In this document: piece by piece, positions 39,829 to 49,236 of the stretch
How the letters are laid out: each line of letters opens with the position of its first letter
How positions within the stretch are numbered: the stretch's first letter is position 1
From: Hymenobacter sp. 5317J-9
GTDB lineage: Bacteria > Bacteroidota > Bacteroidia > Cytophagales > Hymenobacteraceae
Length of the DNA stretch: 64,000 nucleotides
Reading direction: 5' to 3'
Assembly (NCBI RefSeq): GCF_022921075.1
Contig: NZ_CP095050.1
Span: 3,162,001-3,226,000 of the forward strand
Translations under genes and position numbers: made by a program
Notes under the pieces: model-generated
The model's database searches: none
Seen by the model: only the letters and a program-made list of their open reading frames with translations
What the model was told of the DNA's origin: nothing

Positions 39829-39845
39829 TTGGCATACTGCTTGCA
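39829..39845 (+). promoter_or_regulatory. candidate sigma-54 promoter (-24/-12) of Spy-like gene 2
   Basis: TTGGCATACTGCTTGCA has GG at 39831-39832 and GC at 39843-39844, ten bases apart, and agrees with TTGGCAC-N5-TTGCA at all but one of the twelve defined positions. The transcript would start near 39856, 70 bases before the ATG at 39926. Confidence 0.6.
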
Positions 39846-39925
39846 AATACCCTGGCAAGCGAATGAACCCGTATTCTTCGCTTCTTCCCTACTCCCCGTC
39901 TTATCCCTTCTCTCTTCCCCTTATC

Positions 39926-40360
39926 ATGAAAAAGACCCTGATGTTGCTCGCTGCCCTGGCTTTCACCACCGCCGGCACCAGCTTTGCCCAAACTGCCCCC
40001 GCTGCCACCGCCCCCGCTAAAATGCACCACGGCAAGGGCGGCCACAAAGACCCCGCTAAAAAAGCCGACCAGCACGCCGCCAAAATGGCTAAAGAGCTCG
40101 GCCTGACCGCCGACCAGGAAACCAAAGTGGAGCAGCTGATGCTGGCCCGCCAGCAGGAAACCCAAGCTCTGAAAACCAAGTACGCCGCCAACAAAACGGC
40201 TGGCCGCGCCGAAATGAAAGCCTCGCACGAGAAGTACGAAGCCCAGCTCAAGAGCATCCTCACGCCGGAGCAATACGCCAAGTTCGACCAAATGAAGGCC
40301 GAGCACCGCGGCCACGGCAAGATGCAGGGCGGCAAAACCAAGGTGAAGGCCAAAGCGTAA
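39926..40360 (+). CDS. Spy/CpxP-like periplasmic helical protein 2
   Basis: This 144-residue protein starts at ATG 39926 with a signal peptide (MKKTLMLLAALAF, cut after SFAQ). The mature part is Lys/His/Ala-rich: PAKMHHGKGGHKDPAKK, LGLTADQETKVEQLMLARQQE, and the closing ILTPEQYAKFDQMKAEHRGHGKM. It is clearly a paralogue of the protein at 39336. The His-rich N-terminal part of the mature protein may bind metal (HHGKGGH). The gene sits behind a good sigma-54-like site, which protein 1 lacks, so the two are probably regulated differently. A hairpin terminator follows. Confidence 0.82.
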   Translation: MKKTLMLLAALAFTTAGTSFAQTAPAATAPAKMHHGKGGHKDPAKKADQHAAKMAKELGLTADQETKVEQLMLARQQETQALKTKYAANKTAGRAEMKASHEKYEAQLKSILTPEQYAKFDQMKAEHRGHGKMQGGKTKVKAKA

Positions 40361-40383
40361 TCGCCTTCGTTTTCAACCACTTC

Positions 40384-40417
40384 AAAAAGCCTCGGCCCCA
40401 CCGGCCGGGGCTTTTTT
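40384..40417 (+). terminator. Rho-independent terminator after Spy-like gene 2
   Basis: AAAAAGCCTCGGCC pairs imperfectly with GGCCGGGGCTTTTTT, with a C/A-rich loop and a T run. Confidence 0.8.
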
Positions 40418-40464
40418 GTGCGCAAAAGCCAACCTGAACCGCACCCCGCATTCCGGCGGTTGCT

Positions 40465-40472
40465 TATATTTG
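40465..40472 (+). promoter_or_regulatory. -7 box (TATATTTG) of the persulfide-dioxygenase-like gene
   Basis: Perfect TAnnTTTG match 43 bases before the ATG at 40515. No good -33 element at the expected distance. Confidence 0.55.
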
Positions 40473-40514
40473 GCCTAACCACCTGGCCCGAAAACGGCCT
40501 TATTCCTCCACCCC

Positions 40515-41894
40515 ATGCCTCCCCTCCCCAGTAGCACGGCCTCGGCCGTGCAAATTCAGCAGTTTTACGACAAGGGCCTGGCCCACGCCAGCTACGCCGT
40601 GCGCTGCGGCCGCCAGGTCGCCGTCATCGACCCGGGCCGTGACCCCCAGCCCTACTACGATTTTGCCGACGAGCACGAGGCCGACATCGTGGCCGTGATT
40701 GAGACCCACCCGCACGCCGATTTCGTGTCGTCGCACCTGGAAATAGCCCAGGAAACCGAGGCCACCATCTACTGCAGCAAGCTGGTGGGCGCCAAATACC
40801 CCCACAAATCCTTCGACGACGGCGACCGCCTCAAGCTGGGCAGCGTGGAGCTGCACGCCATCAACACCCCCGGCCACTCCCCCGACAGCATCAGCATTTT
40901 GCTGATGGACGAGCTGGCCCAGAGCCGCGCCGTGTTCACGGGCGACACTTTATTTGTGGGCGACGTGGGCCGGCCCGACCTGCGCGAGGACGAGGCCATT
41001 GGCGGCCACAAGCGCGAAGAGCTGGCCGCCGAGCTCTACCGCAGCACCCGCAACAAACTCATGACCCTGCCCGGCAGCACCCGCGTGTACCCGGCGCACG
41101 GCCCCGGCAGCCTCTGCGGCAAAACCACCAGCCCCGACCTCGACAGCACCATTGCCAAGGAGCTCAAGACCAATTACGCCCTGCAGCCCATGTCGCAGGA
41201 CGAGTTTATTAAGGTACTGCTCGAAGACCAGCCCTTCGTGCCCAAGTATTTCGGGCACGACGTGAAACTGAACAAGGCGGGCGCCCCCAGCTTCGAGGAC
41301 AGCATCCGGGCCGTGCCGCACCCGGGCAGCAACGTGATGCTGGAGCCCGGCGTGCTCATCATCGACACGCGGCCGGCGGCCAAGTTCCGCGCCGGCCACC
41401 TACCCGGCGCCATCAACCTGCAGGACGGCGGCAAGTTTGAAACCTGGCTGGGCTCGGTGGTGGGCCCCGGCGAGAAGTTTTACCTGCTGGCCGACACCAA
41501 AATAGCCCTGGACACGGTGGTACGCAAAACCGCCAAAATCGGCTACGAGGCCAACATCAAAGGTGCCCTGCTGGCCCCGCTGGCTCTGCCCGAAACCTCC
41601 CCCGCCGTGGACGTGGACGCCGTGCGCCAGCACCCCGAGGCTTTCACCATCGTCGACATCCGCAACCGGGCCGAGGCCAAAGACCCGGTGTTCGACAACG
41701 CCCTGCTCATTCCGCTGCCCGAGCTGCGCGAGCGCGCCCACGAAATCCCCACCGACAAGCCCGTGCTCATTCACTGCGCCGGTGGCTACCGCTCGGCGGC
41801 CGGCGCCAGCATCGTGCACCAGGCCCTTCCCGGCGCCGAGGTGCTGGATTTGGGCGAAGCCATTACGGAGTTTCAGAAGCAGGCCGTGCATTAG
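40515..41894 (+). CDS. MBL-fold persulfide dioxygenase-like hydrolase fused to two rhodanese domains
   Basis: The 459-residue protein starts with a metallo-beta-lactamase fold: VIETHPHADFVSSHLEIA (residues about 58-75) is the HxHxD-type metal motif, NTPGHSPDSISILL the next His, and FTGDTLFVGDVGRPDL the Asp ligand. The arrangement is that of ETHE1-like persulfide dioxygenases, where glutathione persulfide is oxidised to sulfite. Two rhodanese domains follow (about 270-360 and 370-455). The first has no active-site Cys (FYLLADTKIALD), the second has HCAGGYRSAAG with the Cys. The fusion suggests persulfide made or held by rhodanese is passed to the dioxygenase. It is cytoplasmic and stands alone between the two terminators. 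Confidence 0.9.
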   Translation: MPPLPSSTASAVQIQQFYDKGLAHASYAVRCGRQVAVIDPGRDPQPYYDFADEHEADIVAVIETHPHADFVSSHLEIAQETEATIYCSKLVGAKYPHKSFDDGDRLKLGSVELHAINTPGHSPDSISILLMDELAQSRAVFTGDTLFVGDVGRPDLREDEAIGGHKREELAAELYRSTRNKLMTLPGSTRVYPAHGPGSLCGKTTSPDLDSTIAKELKTNYALQPMSQDEFIKVLLEDQPFVPKYFGHDVKLNKAGAPSFEDSIRAVPHPGSNVMLEPGVLIIDTRPAAKFRAGHLPGAINLQDGGKFETWLGSVVGPGEKFYLLADTKIALDTVVRKTAKIGYEANIKGALLAPLALPETSPAVDVDAVRQHPEAFTIVDIRNRAEAKDPVFDNALLIPLPELRERAHEIPTDKPVLIHCAGGYRSAAGASIVHQALPGAEVLDLGEAITEFQKQAVH

Positions 41895-41912
41895 CCTTAC
41901 GGCGACATGCCC

Positions 41913-41960
41913 CAATTGCCGCTACTCCCTTCGCCTGGGCAGTAGCGGCAATTGTCTTTT
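41913..41960 (+). terminator. Rho-independent terminator after the persulfide-dioxygenase-like gene
   Basis: CAATTGCCGCTACT (41913) and AGTAGCGGCAATTG (to 41954) form a perfect 14-bp stem with a 14-base loop, followed by TCTTTT. Confidence 0.8.
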
Positions 41961-42043
41961 CAGCCCGGTCATAACCGCTCGCCTGGCGCTACGCCTACCG
42001 GCCGGCGGCCGGCAGCGGAAAGCGCCTTCATCACCTCAATATC

Positions 42044-42526
42044 ATGCAGCAGCCCCGAGTGCAACTGAGAAAAGCCGAAGTATCCGACCTGGAATCCCTC
42101 TTCCGGTTTCAGCTCGACGAAGAAGGCATTTTCCTGGCGGCGTTTACGCCCAAAGCCCCTTCCGACAAAGCCGCTTATTTCGAGAAATACACCCGGCACC
42201 TGCAAGACCCCACCATCAATACGCAGGCCATTTTGGTTGACGGCCGGGTTGCGGGCAGCATTGCCAAATTCGAGATTGCCGGCGATGCCGAAATCACCTA
42301 CTGGCTGGATAAAAGCTTTTGGGGGCAGGGCATTGCGACGGCGGCCCTCACCGCTTTTCTCGCTATTGAAGGAGCCCGACCAATTTTTGGCCGGGTTGCG
42401 TTCGACAACCTGGGCTCGCAGAAAGTGTTGGAAAAATGCGGCTTTGTGAAGGTTGGCACCGACAAAGGCTTCGCCAATGCCCGGCAAGCGGAGATAGAAG
42501 AATTCATTTACAAATTGGACGAATAA
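42044..42526 (+). CDS. GNAT family N-acetyltransferase
   Basis: A 160-residue protein with the RimJ/RimL-like GNAT pattern: VQLRKAEVSDLESLFRFQ at the start, a central VAGSIAKFEI strand, AEITYWLDKSFWGQGIATAALTAF (the acetyl-CoA-binding Q/R-x-x-G-x-G/A motif lies in GQGIAT), and FGRVAFDNLGSQKVLEKCGF (the N-S/G-x-K-V-L-E-K-C-G-F motif) near the end. Substrate unknown. It is in its own transcription unit after a terminator, upstream of sbcD by 106 bases. Confidence 0.92.
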   Translation: MQQPRVQLRKAEVSDLESLFRFQLDEEGIFLAAFTPKAPSDKAAYFEKYTRHLQDPTINTQAILVDGRVAGSIAKFEIAGDAEITYWLDKSFWGQGIATAALTAFLAIEGARPIFGRVAFDNLGSQKVLEKCGFVKVGTDKGFANARQAEIEEFIYKLDE

Positions 42527-42608
42527 CCCTCATTGAATGGCCGGCTGGGCTGCGTGAGAGGCAAGCGCCGGCCGTCACGAAGCGGCGCCGACATTCCTTG
42601 GGCCTGGG

Positions 42609-42616
42609 TATCTTTG
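42609..42616 (+). promoter_or_regulatory. -7 box (TATCTTTG) of sbcD
   Basis: Perfect TAnnTTTG match, 16 bases before the sbcD ATG at 42633. Confidence 0.6.
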
Positions 42617-42632
42617 AGATTATCTCTACCCT

Positions 42633-43889
42633 ATGCGCGTCCTTCACACCGCCGATTGGCATCTTGGCCAGCACTTTCTCACGGGCCAGGAACGCACCAC
42701 CGAGCAGCAGGCTTTCCTCGACTGGCTCCTGCTGACCGTGCAGGACCAGGGCATTGACGCCCTGGTAATTGCCGGCGACATTTTCGATACCCAAACGCCG
42801 TCGTACACGGCGCAGGAGCTGTATTATACCTTCCTGGTGAAGATGCAAGCCACCGGCTGCCGCGACATTGTGGTGGTGGGCGGCAACCACGACTCGCCCA
42901 CCATGCTCAACGCCTCGCGGCAGTTGCTGCGGCAGCTGCGCATTCACGTGGTGGGCGGCGTGCCCACCGACCCCGCCGAGCAAATCCTGCACCTCAACCG
43001 CGCCGACGGTGGGCCCGGCCTGGTGGTATGCGCCGTGCCCTTTCTGCGCGACCGCGACATTCGCCTGGCCGTGGCCGGCGAGACGCTGGACGACCGCCAA
43101 CTCCGCATCCGCCAGAGCATTGCCGACCACTACGCCGCCCTGGCCGAGAGTGACGCCGTGCGCCGCCTGCGCGAGCAGGACGTGCCCGTGCTGGCCACCG
43201 GCCACCTCTACGCGGCCGGCGGCGAAGCCCGCGAGGGCGCCGAGCGCGACGTGCACATCGGCGGCCTTGGCCTAATTGGAGCCGAGCATTTTCCGGCCGC
43301 GTTCGACTACGTGGCCCTGGGCCACCTGCACCGCCCGCAGGTGGTGGGCGGCCGGGCGCACATCCGCTACTCGGGCTCGCCGGTGCCGTTGTCCTTCACC
43401 GAGGCCGACGACAAGCAGCAGGTGCTGCTGCTGGAATTTGAAGGAGCCGGCGCCCCCCGCATCAGCAGCATCCCGGTGCCCGTGACGCGCCGTTTGCAGC
43501 GCTTTCATGGCACCCTGGAGGAAGTAGAGGCCGACATTCTGGCCTTCGACAACGCCGCCTTCCAGTTGGTGGCCTGGGCCGACGTGCTGGTGCGCTCCGA
43601 CGAGACGCCCGCCGAAGTGCAGCGCCGGGTGCAGGCCGTGCTGCAGCTACAAAAGCAGCAGGTGGTGGCCCCGCGCGGCGTGCGCCACCAGCGCGCCACC
43701 GAAGCGCCCGACCTGGCCGAAACCGCCATTCCGCTGGCCCTGCTGCACGAGCTGACCGTGGACGAGGTGTTTGGCCGGCGCGTGGCGGGCCTGCCGCCGG
43801 AGCGGGCCGCGGCCCTCACCGCCACGTTTGGCGAGCTGCGCCAGCTGCTGGCCGAGGCCGACCCGCTGGCCTGGGGCGGCCAGGAATAA
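42633..43889 (+). CDS. sbcD: exonuclease subunit SbcD
   Basis: The 418-residue protein has the Mre11/SbcD calcineurin-like phosphoesterase fold: RVLHTADWHLGQHF (residues 2-15), VIAGDIFDTQTPS, VVVGGNHDSPTML, LATGHLYAAGGEA, and YVALGHLHRPQVVGG supply the manganese ligands. The C-terminal part (about 290-418) is the capping region that binds SbcC. With SbcC it opens hairpins and processes DNA ends at palindromes. Its partner sbcC lies 1.1 kb downstream, separated by one gene on the opposite strand. Confidence 0.95.
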   Translation: MRVLHTADWHLGQHFLTGQERTTEQQAFLDWLLLTVQDQGIDALVIAGDIFDTQTPSYTAQELYYTFLVKMQATGCRDIVVVGGNHDSPTMLNASRQLLRQLRIHVVGGVPTDPAEQILHLNRADGGPGLVVCAVPFLRDRDIRLAVAGETLDDRQLRIRQSIADHYAALAESDAVRRLREQDVPVLATGHLYAAGGEAREGAERDVHIGGLGLIGAEHFPAAFDYVALGHLHRPQVVGGRAHIRYSGSPVPLSFTEADDKQQVLLLEFEGAGAPRISSIPVPVTRRLQRFHGTLEEVEADILAFDNAAFQLVAWADVLVRSDETPAEVQRRVQAVLQLQKQQVVAPRGVRHQRATEAPDLAETAIPLALLHELTVDEVFGRRVAGLPPERAAALTATFGELRQLLAEADPLAWGGQE

Positions 43890-44816
43890 TTACCTGGTAG
43901 CTGCTGGCTTTCTGGCCAACAGCCAGATGCCGCCCAACACCAGCGCCGCCACACCTGCCGCCACCGCGACAGGAGCAACTCGCGTGGTTTCTTCCCGATG
44001 TGCCGGCCGGGCAAATTCGGCTTCCTGAAATGATTCTCCGGCGGTAGCAGCCAGAATCAGGCGAACGGTTTCGGCGGGCTGGTCCCACTGCGGAAAATGG
44101 CCGCAGCGGTCGAACCAATACAGGCGGGCATCCGGGAATCTTTCCAGGGCGCGTTTGGCCTGGCCGGGCAAGCACACCTTGTCCTGCCGGCCCCAGCCGA
44201 TGACCAGCGGGCTGCTGATGGTGCCCCGCGGCGCCCCTTGCTGCACTTCGCCGTGGGCTAGGTTCCAGAGCAATTCATCGAACGAAGGGGAATGCGCGAA
44301 GCTGCGCATCTCGTCGAGCGCCGCGTAGGCCGGAATGGCCCACGGCCGGGCCGAGAACTGCGCAAACAGCAGCGAGCGAGTAGCGGCGTTTCCGGTCAGG
44401 AAGGGCATTGCGGGCTGCAGGACACGCACGAGCTTGGTCGAAATCGAGACGCTGTGGTAGAAAACCGGAATTTCCCAGCCTTGCCAAAAGCCGCCGGGGT
44501 CGAGCGACACCACCGCCCCCAGCACGCCGCCCCGCCGGGCCAGTTCCAGCACCAGCCGGGCGCCCATGGAGCTGCCCACGGCGTCGATGCCCAGCAGGTG
44601 TTGCTCGCGCAGGAAGTCCGTCACGGCATCGGCCAGGGTGCCGATGGTGACCGGACCGGCCAGCGGCGGCGTGTTGCCAAAACCGGGCAGGTCGACGGCA
44701 ATGACCTCGCGCCGAGTGGCCAGGTCTTCCAGAATGGTTTGCCAGGAGCGCCAGCTGCCGCCAATGCCGTGTAGCAGCAGGAGCGGCTTGCCCGCCCCGC
44801 GTCGAATAAAGTTCAT
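43890..44816 (-). CDS. alpha/beta hydrolase with C-terminal membrane anchor
   Basis: Read from the ATG at 44816, the 308-residue protein has an alpha/beta hydrolase core: LLLLHGIGGSWRSWQ (oxyanion hole HGIGG), DAVGSSMGARLVLELARRGG with the nucleophile in GSSMG, and CGHFPQWDQP with the catalytic His; the Asp is likely in VIGWGRQDKV. The last 25 residues (VAPVAVAAGVAALVLGGIWLLARK) form a membrane helix, unusual for this family, which would tether the enzyme to the inner membrane with the catalytic domain on one face. It lies between sbcD and sbcC on the opposite strand, with its stop codon immediately after the sbcD stop. Substrate unknown. Confidence 0.85.
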   Translation of the reverse strand: MNFIRRGAGKPLLLLHGIGGSWRSWQTILEDLATRREVIAVDLPGFGNTPPLAGPVTIGTLADAVTDFLREQHLLGIDAVGSSMGARLVLELARRGGVLGAVVSLDPGGFWQGWEIPVFYHSVSISTKLVRVLQPAMPFLTGNAATRSLLFAQFSARPWAIPAYAALDEMRSFAHSPSFDELLWNLAHGEVQQGAPRGTISSPLVIGWGRQDKVCLPGQAKRALERFPDARLYWFDRCGHFPQWDQPAETVRLILAATAGESFQEAEFARPAHREETTRVAPVAVAAGVAALVLGGIWLLARKPAATR

Positions 44817-44964
44817 AGGTGCCGGCGTAATAGGTGAAGCGACGCTTGGCTGAACGGCGGCATGGCCGCGGGGGTTATTCGGCAACGTGCCGCACTCCTG
44901 CGCTGGCGGGGAACCGAAACCAGCCGCAGCGCTTTTCCAGGGTGATTGCCGGCCGGGGCTGCCG

Positions 44965-44972
44965 TACCTTCG
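44965..44972 (+). promoter_or_regulatory. candidate -7 box (TACCTTCG) of sbcC
   Basis: One mismatch to TAnnTTTG, 26 bases before the sbcC ATG at 44999; a TTG at 44946-44948 lies 16 bases upstream, slightly short of the usual spacing. Confidence 0.4.
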
Positions 44973-44998
44973 GGAAGTATTTTTGGGAGAAGTATCGA

Positions 44999-47900
44999 AT
45001 GAAAATTATCAGCGTCCGTTTCGCTAACCTTAACTCGCTGCCCGGTCCGTTTCTGATTCGCTTCGACGAGACGCCGCTGGCCGACACGGGGCTATTTGCC
45101 ATCACGGGGCCCACAGGGGCGGGCAAAAGCACCTTGCTCGACGCTATTTCGGTGGGCCTCTACGGCCGGGTGCCGCGCCACGACCGCCAGGTGGGCGAAA
45201 TGGTGAGCCGCCACGCCAAGGACGCGTTTTCGGAGGTAGAATTTGAGGTGCACGAAACCGACCCCGACACCGGCCAGGTGGACCGGGTGCGCTACCGCTC
45301 GCGCTGGGAAGTGAAGCGCAAAGTGCGCGGCGAAGACAAAGGCAGCCTCAACGCCGACGCCATGTCGCTGGTGCTCAGCCCGTCGAACGTGGCCGTGGTA
45401 AGCGGGAAAGAAGCCGTGCCGAAACGGGTGGGCGAGCTGTCGGGCCTCGATTTTGGGCAGTTTGAGCAGTCGGTGCTGCTGAGCCAGGGCAAGTTTGCGC
45501 GCTTTCTGCACGCGCCGGAAAAAGAGCGCAGCGCCCTGCTCGAAAAGATGACCAACGTGGGTATCTACTCGCGGCTGTCGGTGGCGGCGTTCGAGAAGGC
45601 CAAGGAAGAAGAACTGAAAACCAAGCTGCTGCGCGCCAAGCTGGACGCTACCCGGTTGCTGTCGGAAGAAGAGCGCGCCGAGCTGGAACGGCAGCTGGAC
45701 GAGCTGCATCAGCAAGCCGAGCAGCATTACGAAGAGCAGCAGGACCTGAACCTGTGCCTGACTTGGCGCACCATCCTCGACCAGCTCGACCGGCAGCTGC
45801 TGGAAACCTCCCGCGAAGCCGAGCGCCTGCGCCTGGCCGACGAAGCCCTCCAACCCGAATTTGCCCGCCTGGACGGCCACCTCCGCGCCGCCGCCGTCGA
45901 CAAACCCCTGGAACTGGCCGAAGCCGCCGAAAAAGAAGTAGCCACCGATGAAAAGCAGTTGCTCGAGCTGCAAGCAGCCCTTCCTCACTTAGTACTGGCC
46001 GCCGAAAAGGCCGCCACGGCGCACACCGCCGCCACGGCGGCCCACGCACAGGCGCAGGCCGAAGAAGACCGGCTGCGCCCGCTGCTCAGCCAGGCCCAGC
46101 AGCAGGATGCCGCCATAGCCGCCGCCCGGCACCAGCTGCAGGTGCAGCGCGATGCGCACGCGCAAAGCCAACGGGAACACCAGAAAACGGCCGACGACCT
46201 CAGCCAGGAGGCGCAGGAAATTGAAGCCCTGCAAGGCCAGAATACGACGCTGGACCACTGGCTCATCGAGCACAGCGCCGAAGTTGACCTCAAAAACCAG
46301 GTGCTGGCGCTGGACCGCGAAATCATTGACCTGGTGGGCGCGCAAAAGGAAATGGCCGCCCGCGACGCCCGCCGCGCCGAGCTGCGCAAAAACCAGGAGC
46401 AAACGGCCGCCGACCTCCGCCAGCAGGAAGCCCTCGAAACCGAGGCCAAAGTCCGCAAGCAAGCCATCGAGGAAGAGGGCAAGCCCTGCCGCACCGAGCG
46501 CGACGGCCTGTTGCGGGGCACCACGGCGGCCGACCTGGCCCAACGCGCCGACGACCTTACCGCTCGCCAGCAAGCGCTGCAACTGCTGCTGCCCAAAGCC
46601 GAAGCGGCCCACGAGCACCGTGCCCGCGCCGAAACGCTGGCCGCCCAGATTGACCAGGAAACGCCGGCCCTGACCGCCGCCGAAGCCACCGCCCGCCACC
46701 TCGAAGCCCGCCGGACCGATGGCCAGCACCTGCTGGAAAGCTACCGCCGCGAGCTGCGCACCCAGCAGGCCCTGGCCGACCTGAACCAGCACCGCCAGCA
46801 CCTGCAGCCGGGCCAGCCCTGCCCGCTGTGCGGCGCTTTGGAACACGCCTTCACCGCCGATTTTGCCGCCGAAGCCGATGAACAGGAGCAGCGGGTGGCG
46901 CAGCAGCAGCTGGCACTGGCCAGGCTCGATGACGAACTGCGCCACGCCACCACCGCCCTCGCCCGCTGCCAAACCGAGCAGCAGCAGCGCCAGAAGCTGC
47001 GGGCCGAAGCCCTGGCCGCGGCCGACTTGGCTCGGCAGCAGGCCACGGCGCTGGCGGCCGCCCTCACGCCTGCCCCCCCCAGCCCACCGCCCCCACCGCC
47101 GTGCGCGACCTGCTGGAAGCAGCTACCCGCGAACAGGCGGCCGCCGTGGCCGCCCGCCGCCGGGTGGCGGAGCTGGACGAGCAGCTGGCCAAGCTGCGCG
47201 AGCAATACCTAAAAGAAGGCGAGGCGGCCACGGCGGCCCAGCGCGAAATTCCCCGCCTGCTGGAACGCCAGCAAACCACCGATGCGGACCTGACCAAGCT
47301 GGCCGAGGAAATGCTGCATTGGCAGGAGCAGACCGACATTTTCCAGCGCACCATTCAGGATTTTCTGGCGCCGCACCGGCTGGCGCTGCCCGCCCGGCCG
47401 CCCTACGACGGCATCCTGGCTACGCTGCGCGAGCGGGCCGACCACTACGAGGCTCAGGTAGCGAGACTGAATGAGCTGGGCAAAATGCTGTTGGAAAAAA
47501 CCAGCCAGCACAAAGCCCGCGCCGCAGCACTGGCCCAGCAGGCAACCCAACTCGCCGCCGCCGCCGCGGCACTGGAAACGGAGCAGCAGGCCATTGATGA
47601 GCAGCAGGTCGCCCGTCAGGCCTTCTATGCCGGCCCCAATCCTGCGGCCGAAGCCGAACAGCTTCGCCAAGCCACCCAGCGCTTGGCCGACGCGGCCCAG
47701 CGCGCCCAAACGCAGCTGGCAGACCAGCAAAAAACGCTGGAAATTCAGCTGAACCGGCAGCGCGACCTGCGCGCGCAACTGGCCACGCACCGGGCTACCC
47801 ACGCCCAGCGCCTCACAGAGCTGGATGCAGCCCTGGCCACTACCGGCATTGCTACCCCCGCCGAAGCGCGCGCGCTGCTCCTGCCCGCGGCCGAAGCCGA

Positions 47901-48741
47901 GCGCCTGCAACAACGCCGCCAGGACCACCTCACGGCCAGGGCCGCCACGGCCCGCCGCCTCGAAGACCTCAGTGCCGAGCAGCTGCGCCACGCCGAAGCG
48001 GGCCTGACGCCCCACATCGCCGCCGAGCTGACCGCCCAGCTCAACGCGCTATCGGCCGCCGACGACACGCTGCAGCAGAAGCTGGGCGCCGTAAGCAACC
48101 AGCTCAAGCAGGACGACGACGCCCGCCAGCTGCAGGCCGATGGCCTGCGCGAGCTGGAGCGGCGCCAGAAGGAAGAGCAGCGCTGGCAGGACCTGAGCGA
48201 GCAAATCGGCTCGGCGCGGGGCGACAAGTTCAGCCAGTTTGCGCAGGGACTCACGCTCACGCACCTGGCCCGGCTGGCCAACCTGCGCCTGCGCCAGCTC
48301 ACGGGCCGCTACACCATCCTTAAAACGCCCAACAAGAACCTGGAGCTGCAAATCATCGACCACGACCAGGCCGACACCGTGCGCCCCATGGCCTCGCTTT
48401 CGGGCGGCGAAAGCTTTTTGGTGAGCCTGGCCCTGGCGCTGGGCCTGAGCGAGCTGGCCGGCCACAAGGCCCGCATCGAGTCGCTGTTTATCGACGAAGG
48501 CTTCGGTACGCTCGACCCCGATGCCCTGAACACGGCCCTCGATGCGCTGGAACGCCTGCAGCACTCGGGCAAGATGATTGGCGTCATTTCCCACGTGTCC
48601 GACCTCAAGGACCGGATTGGTACCCAGATTCGGGTGCGGCCGGGCGCTGGTGGCAACAGCACGGTGCACCTGGTGGGCATACTGGGCCACGAAACCAGCT
48701 GCGCCGTGCCCGCCCAGCGCCCTGAGCCGGTGGCCAGCTAG
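44999..48741 (+). CDS. sbcC: exonuclease subunit SbcC, split by a frameshift in a C run
   Basis: The start MKIISVRFANLNSLPGPFLI leads to Walker A in GPTGAGKSTLLDA, QLSGLDFGQFEQSVLLSQGKFA, long coiled coils, and the zinc-hook PCPLCG (about residue 608). The frame from 44999 stops at 47212 after about 738 residues; a second frame carries the rest to 48741, including the second coiled coil and the ABC signature SLSGGESFLVSLALALGLSELAG with the Walker B LFIDEGFGTLDPD. One extra C in the eight-C run at 47073-47080 joins the two into about 1,247 residues, the usual SbcC length. The split is therefore likely an artefact. It works with SbcD on DNA ends and hairpins. The last four bases overlap the HNH gene stop. 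Confidence 0.9.
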
Positions 48742-49067
48742 CGCCGGGCGCGCCGGTTGGTGATGCGCTCCACGCGCTGGCGCTTTATCCAGCGCAGGTA
48801 GGTTTGCAGGCCCTCGGCGGCGCGCAGGGCCTCCACGGTGGGATATAAGCGGGCCAGCTCGCGGTTGCTCAGGAAGCGGTGCACGCTGCTGTGGCAGGGC
48901 TGGCATAGCTCGACGGTGGGGCCGTAGCGGCCGCCCTCCTCGCGGGGCACCAGGTGGTGGCGGGAGGTGGCCTGCACCTCGCGCTCGCAGAGGCCGCAGC
49001 GGGTTTCGGCCTCGGATACATTAGATAAGGGAGGCCCTTGGGTGGGCCGCAAGCGCCGTCTGGCCAT
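48738..49067 (-). CDS. HNH endonuclease family protein
   Basis: The 109-residue protein has the HNH pattern: CGLCEREV (first CxxC), TSRHHLVPREEGG with the central His pair, and VELCQPCHSSVHRFLSNREL, where the second CxxC and a later His complete the zinc/catalytic site. It is small, basic and likely cytoplasmic. It ends within the sbcC stop codon (convergent). Such small HNH proteins in this phylum are common and usually not part of a restriction system; the DNA target is unknown. A DNA-repair link with sbcCD is possible by context only. Confidence 0.85.
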   Translation of the reverse strand: MARRRLRPTQGPPLSNVSEAETRCGLCEREVQATSRHHLVPREEGGRYGPTVELCQPCHSSVHRFLSNRELARLYPTVEALRAAEGLQTYLRWIKRQRVERITNRRARR

Positions 49068-49236
49068 GCTCTGAGAAGGGAAATCAAAAGCGCACTATCG
49101 GGGAAATACCCAACAGTAACGGCCCGGAGCAAGTTGCTATTTCGCTGTTAACCCGCTAACTTGGCCTGCAATGAGTTTACTTGCCGGTATTAGGCAAGCC
49201 CTCGTTTTTGCCCCTCACCCCTTTTCGCCGCTTTTC

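Noticed and set aside
47073..47080. Phase variation through the C runs (sbcC, DUF418)
   Set aside because: Runs of only seven or eight C, and a four-G run in a third gene, are short for contingency loci, and SbcC is a poor candidate for switching; sequencing error explains all three.
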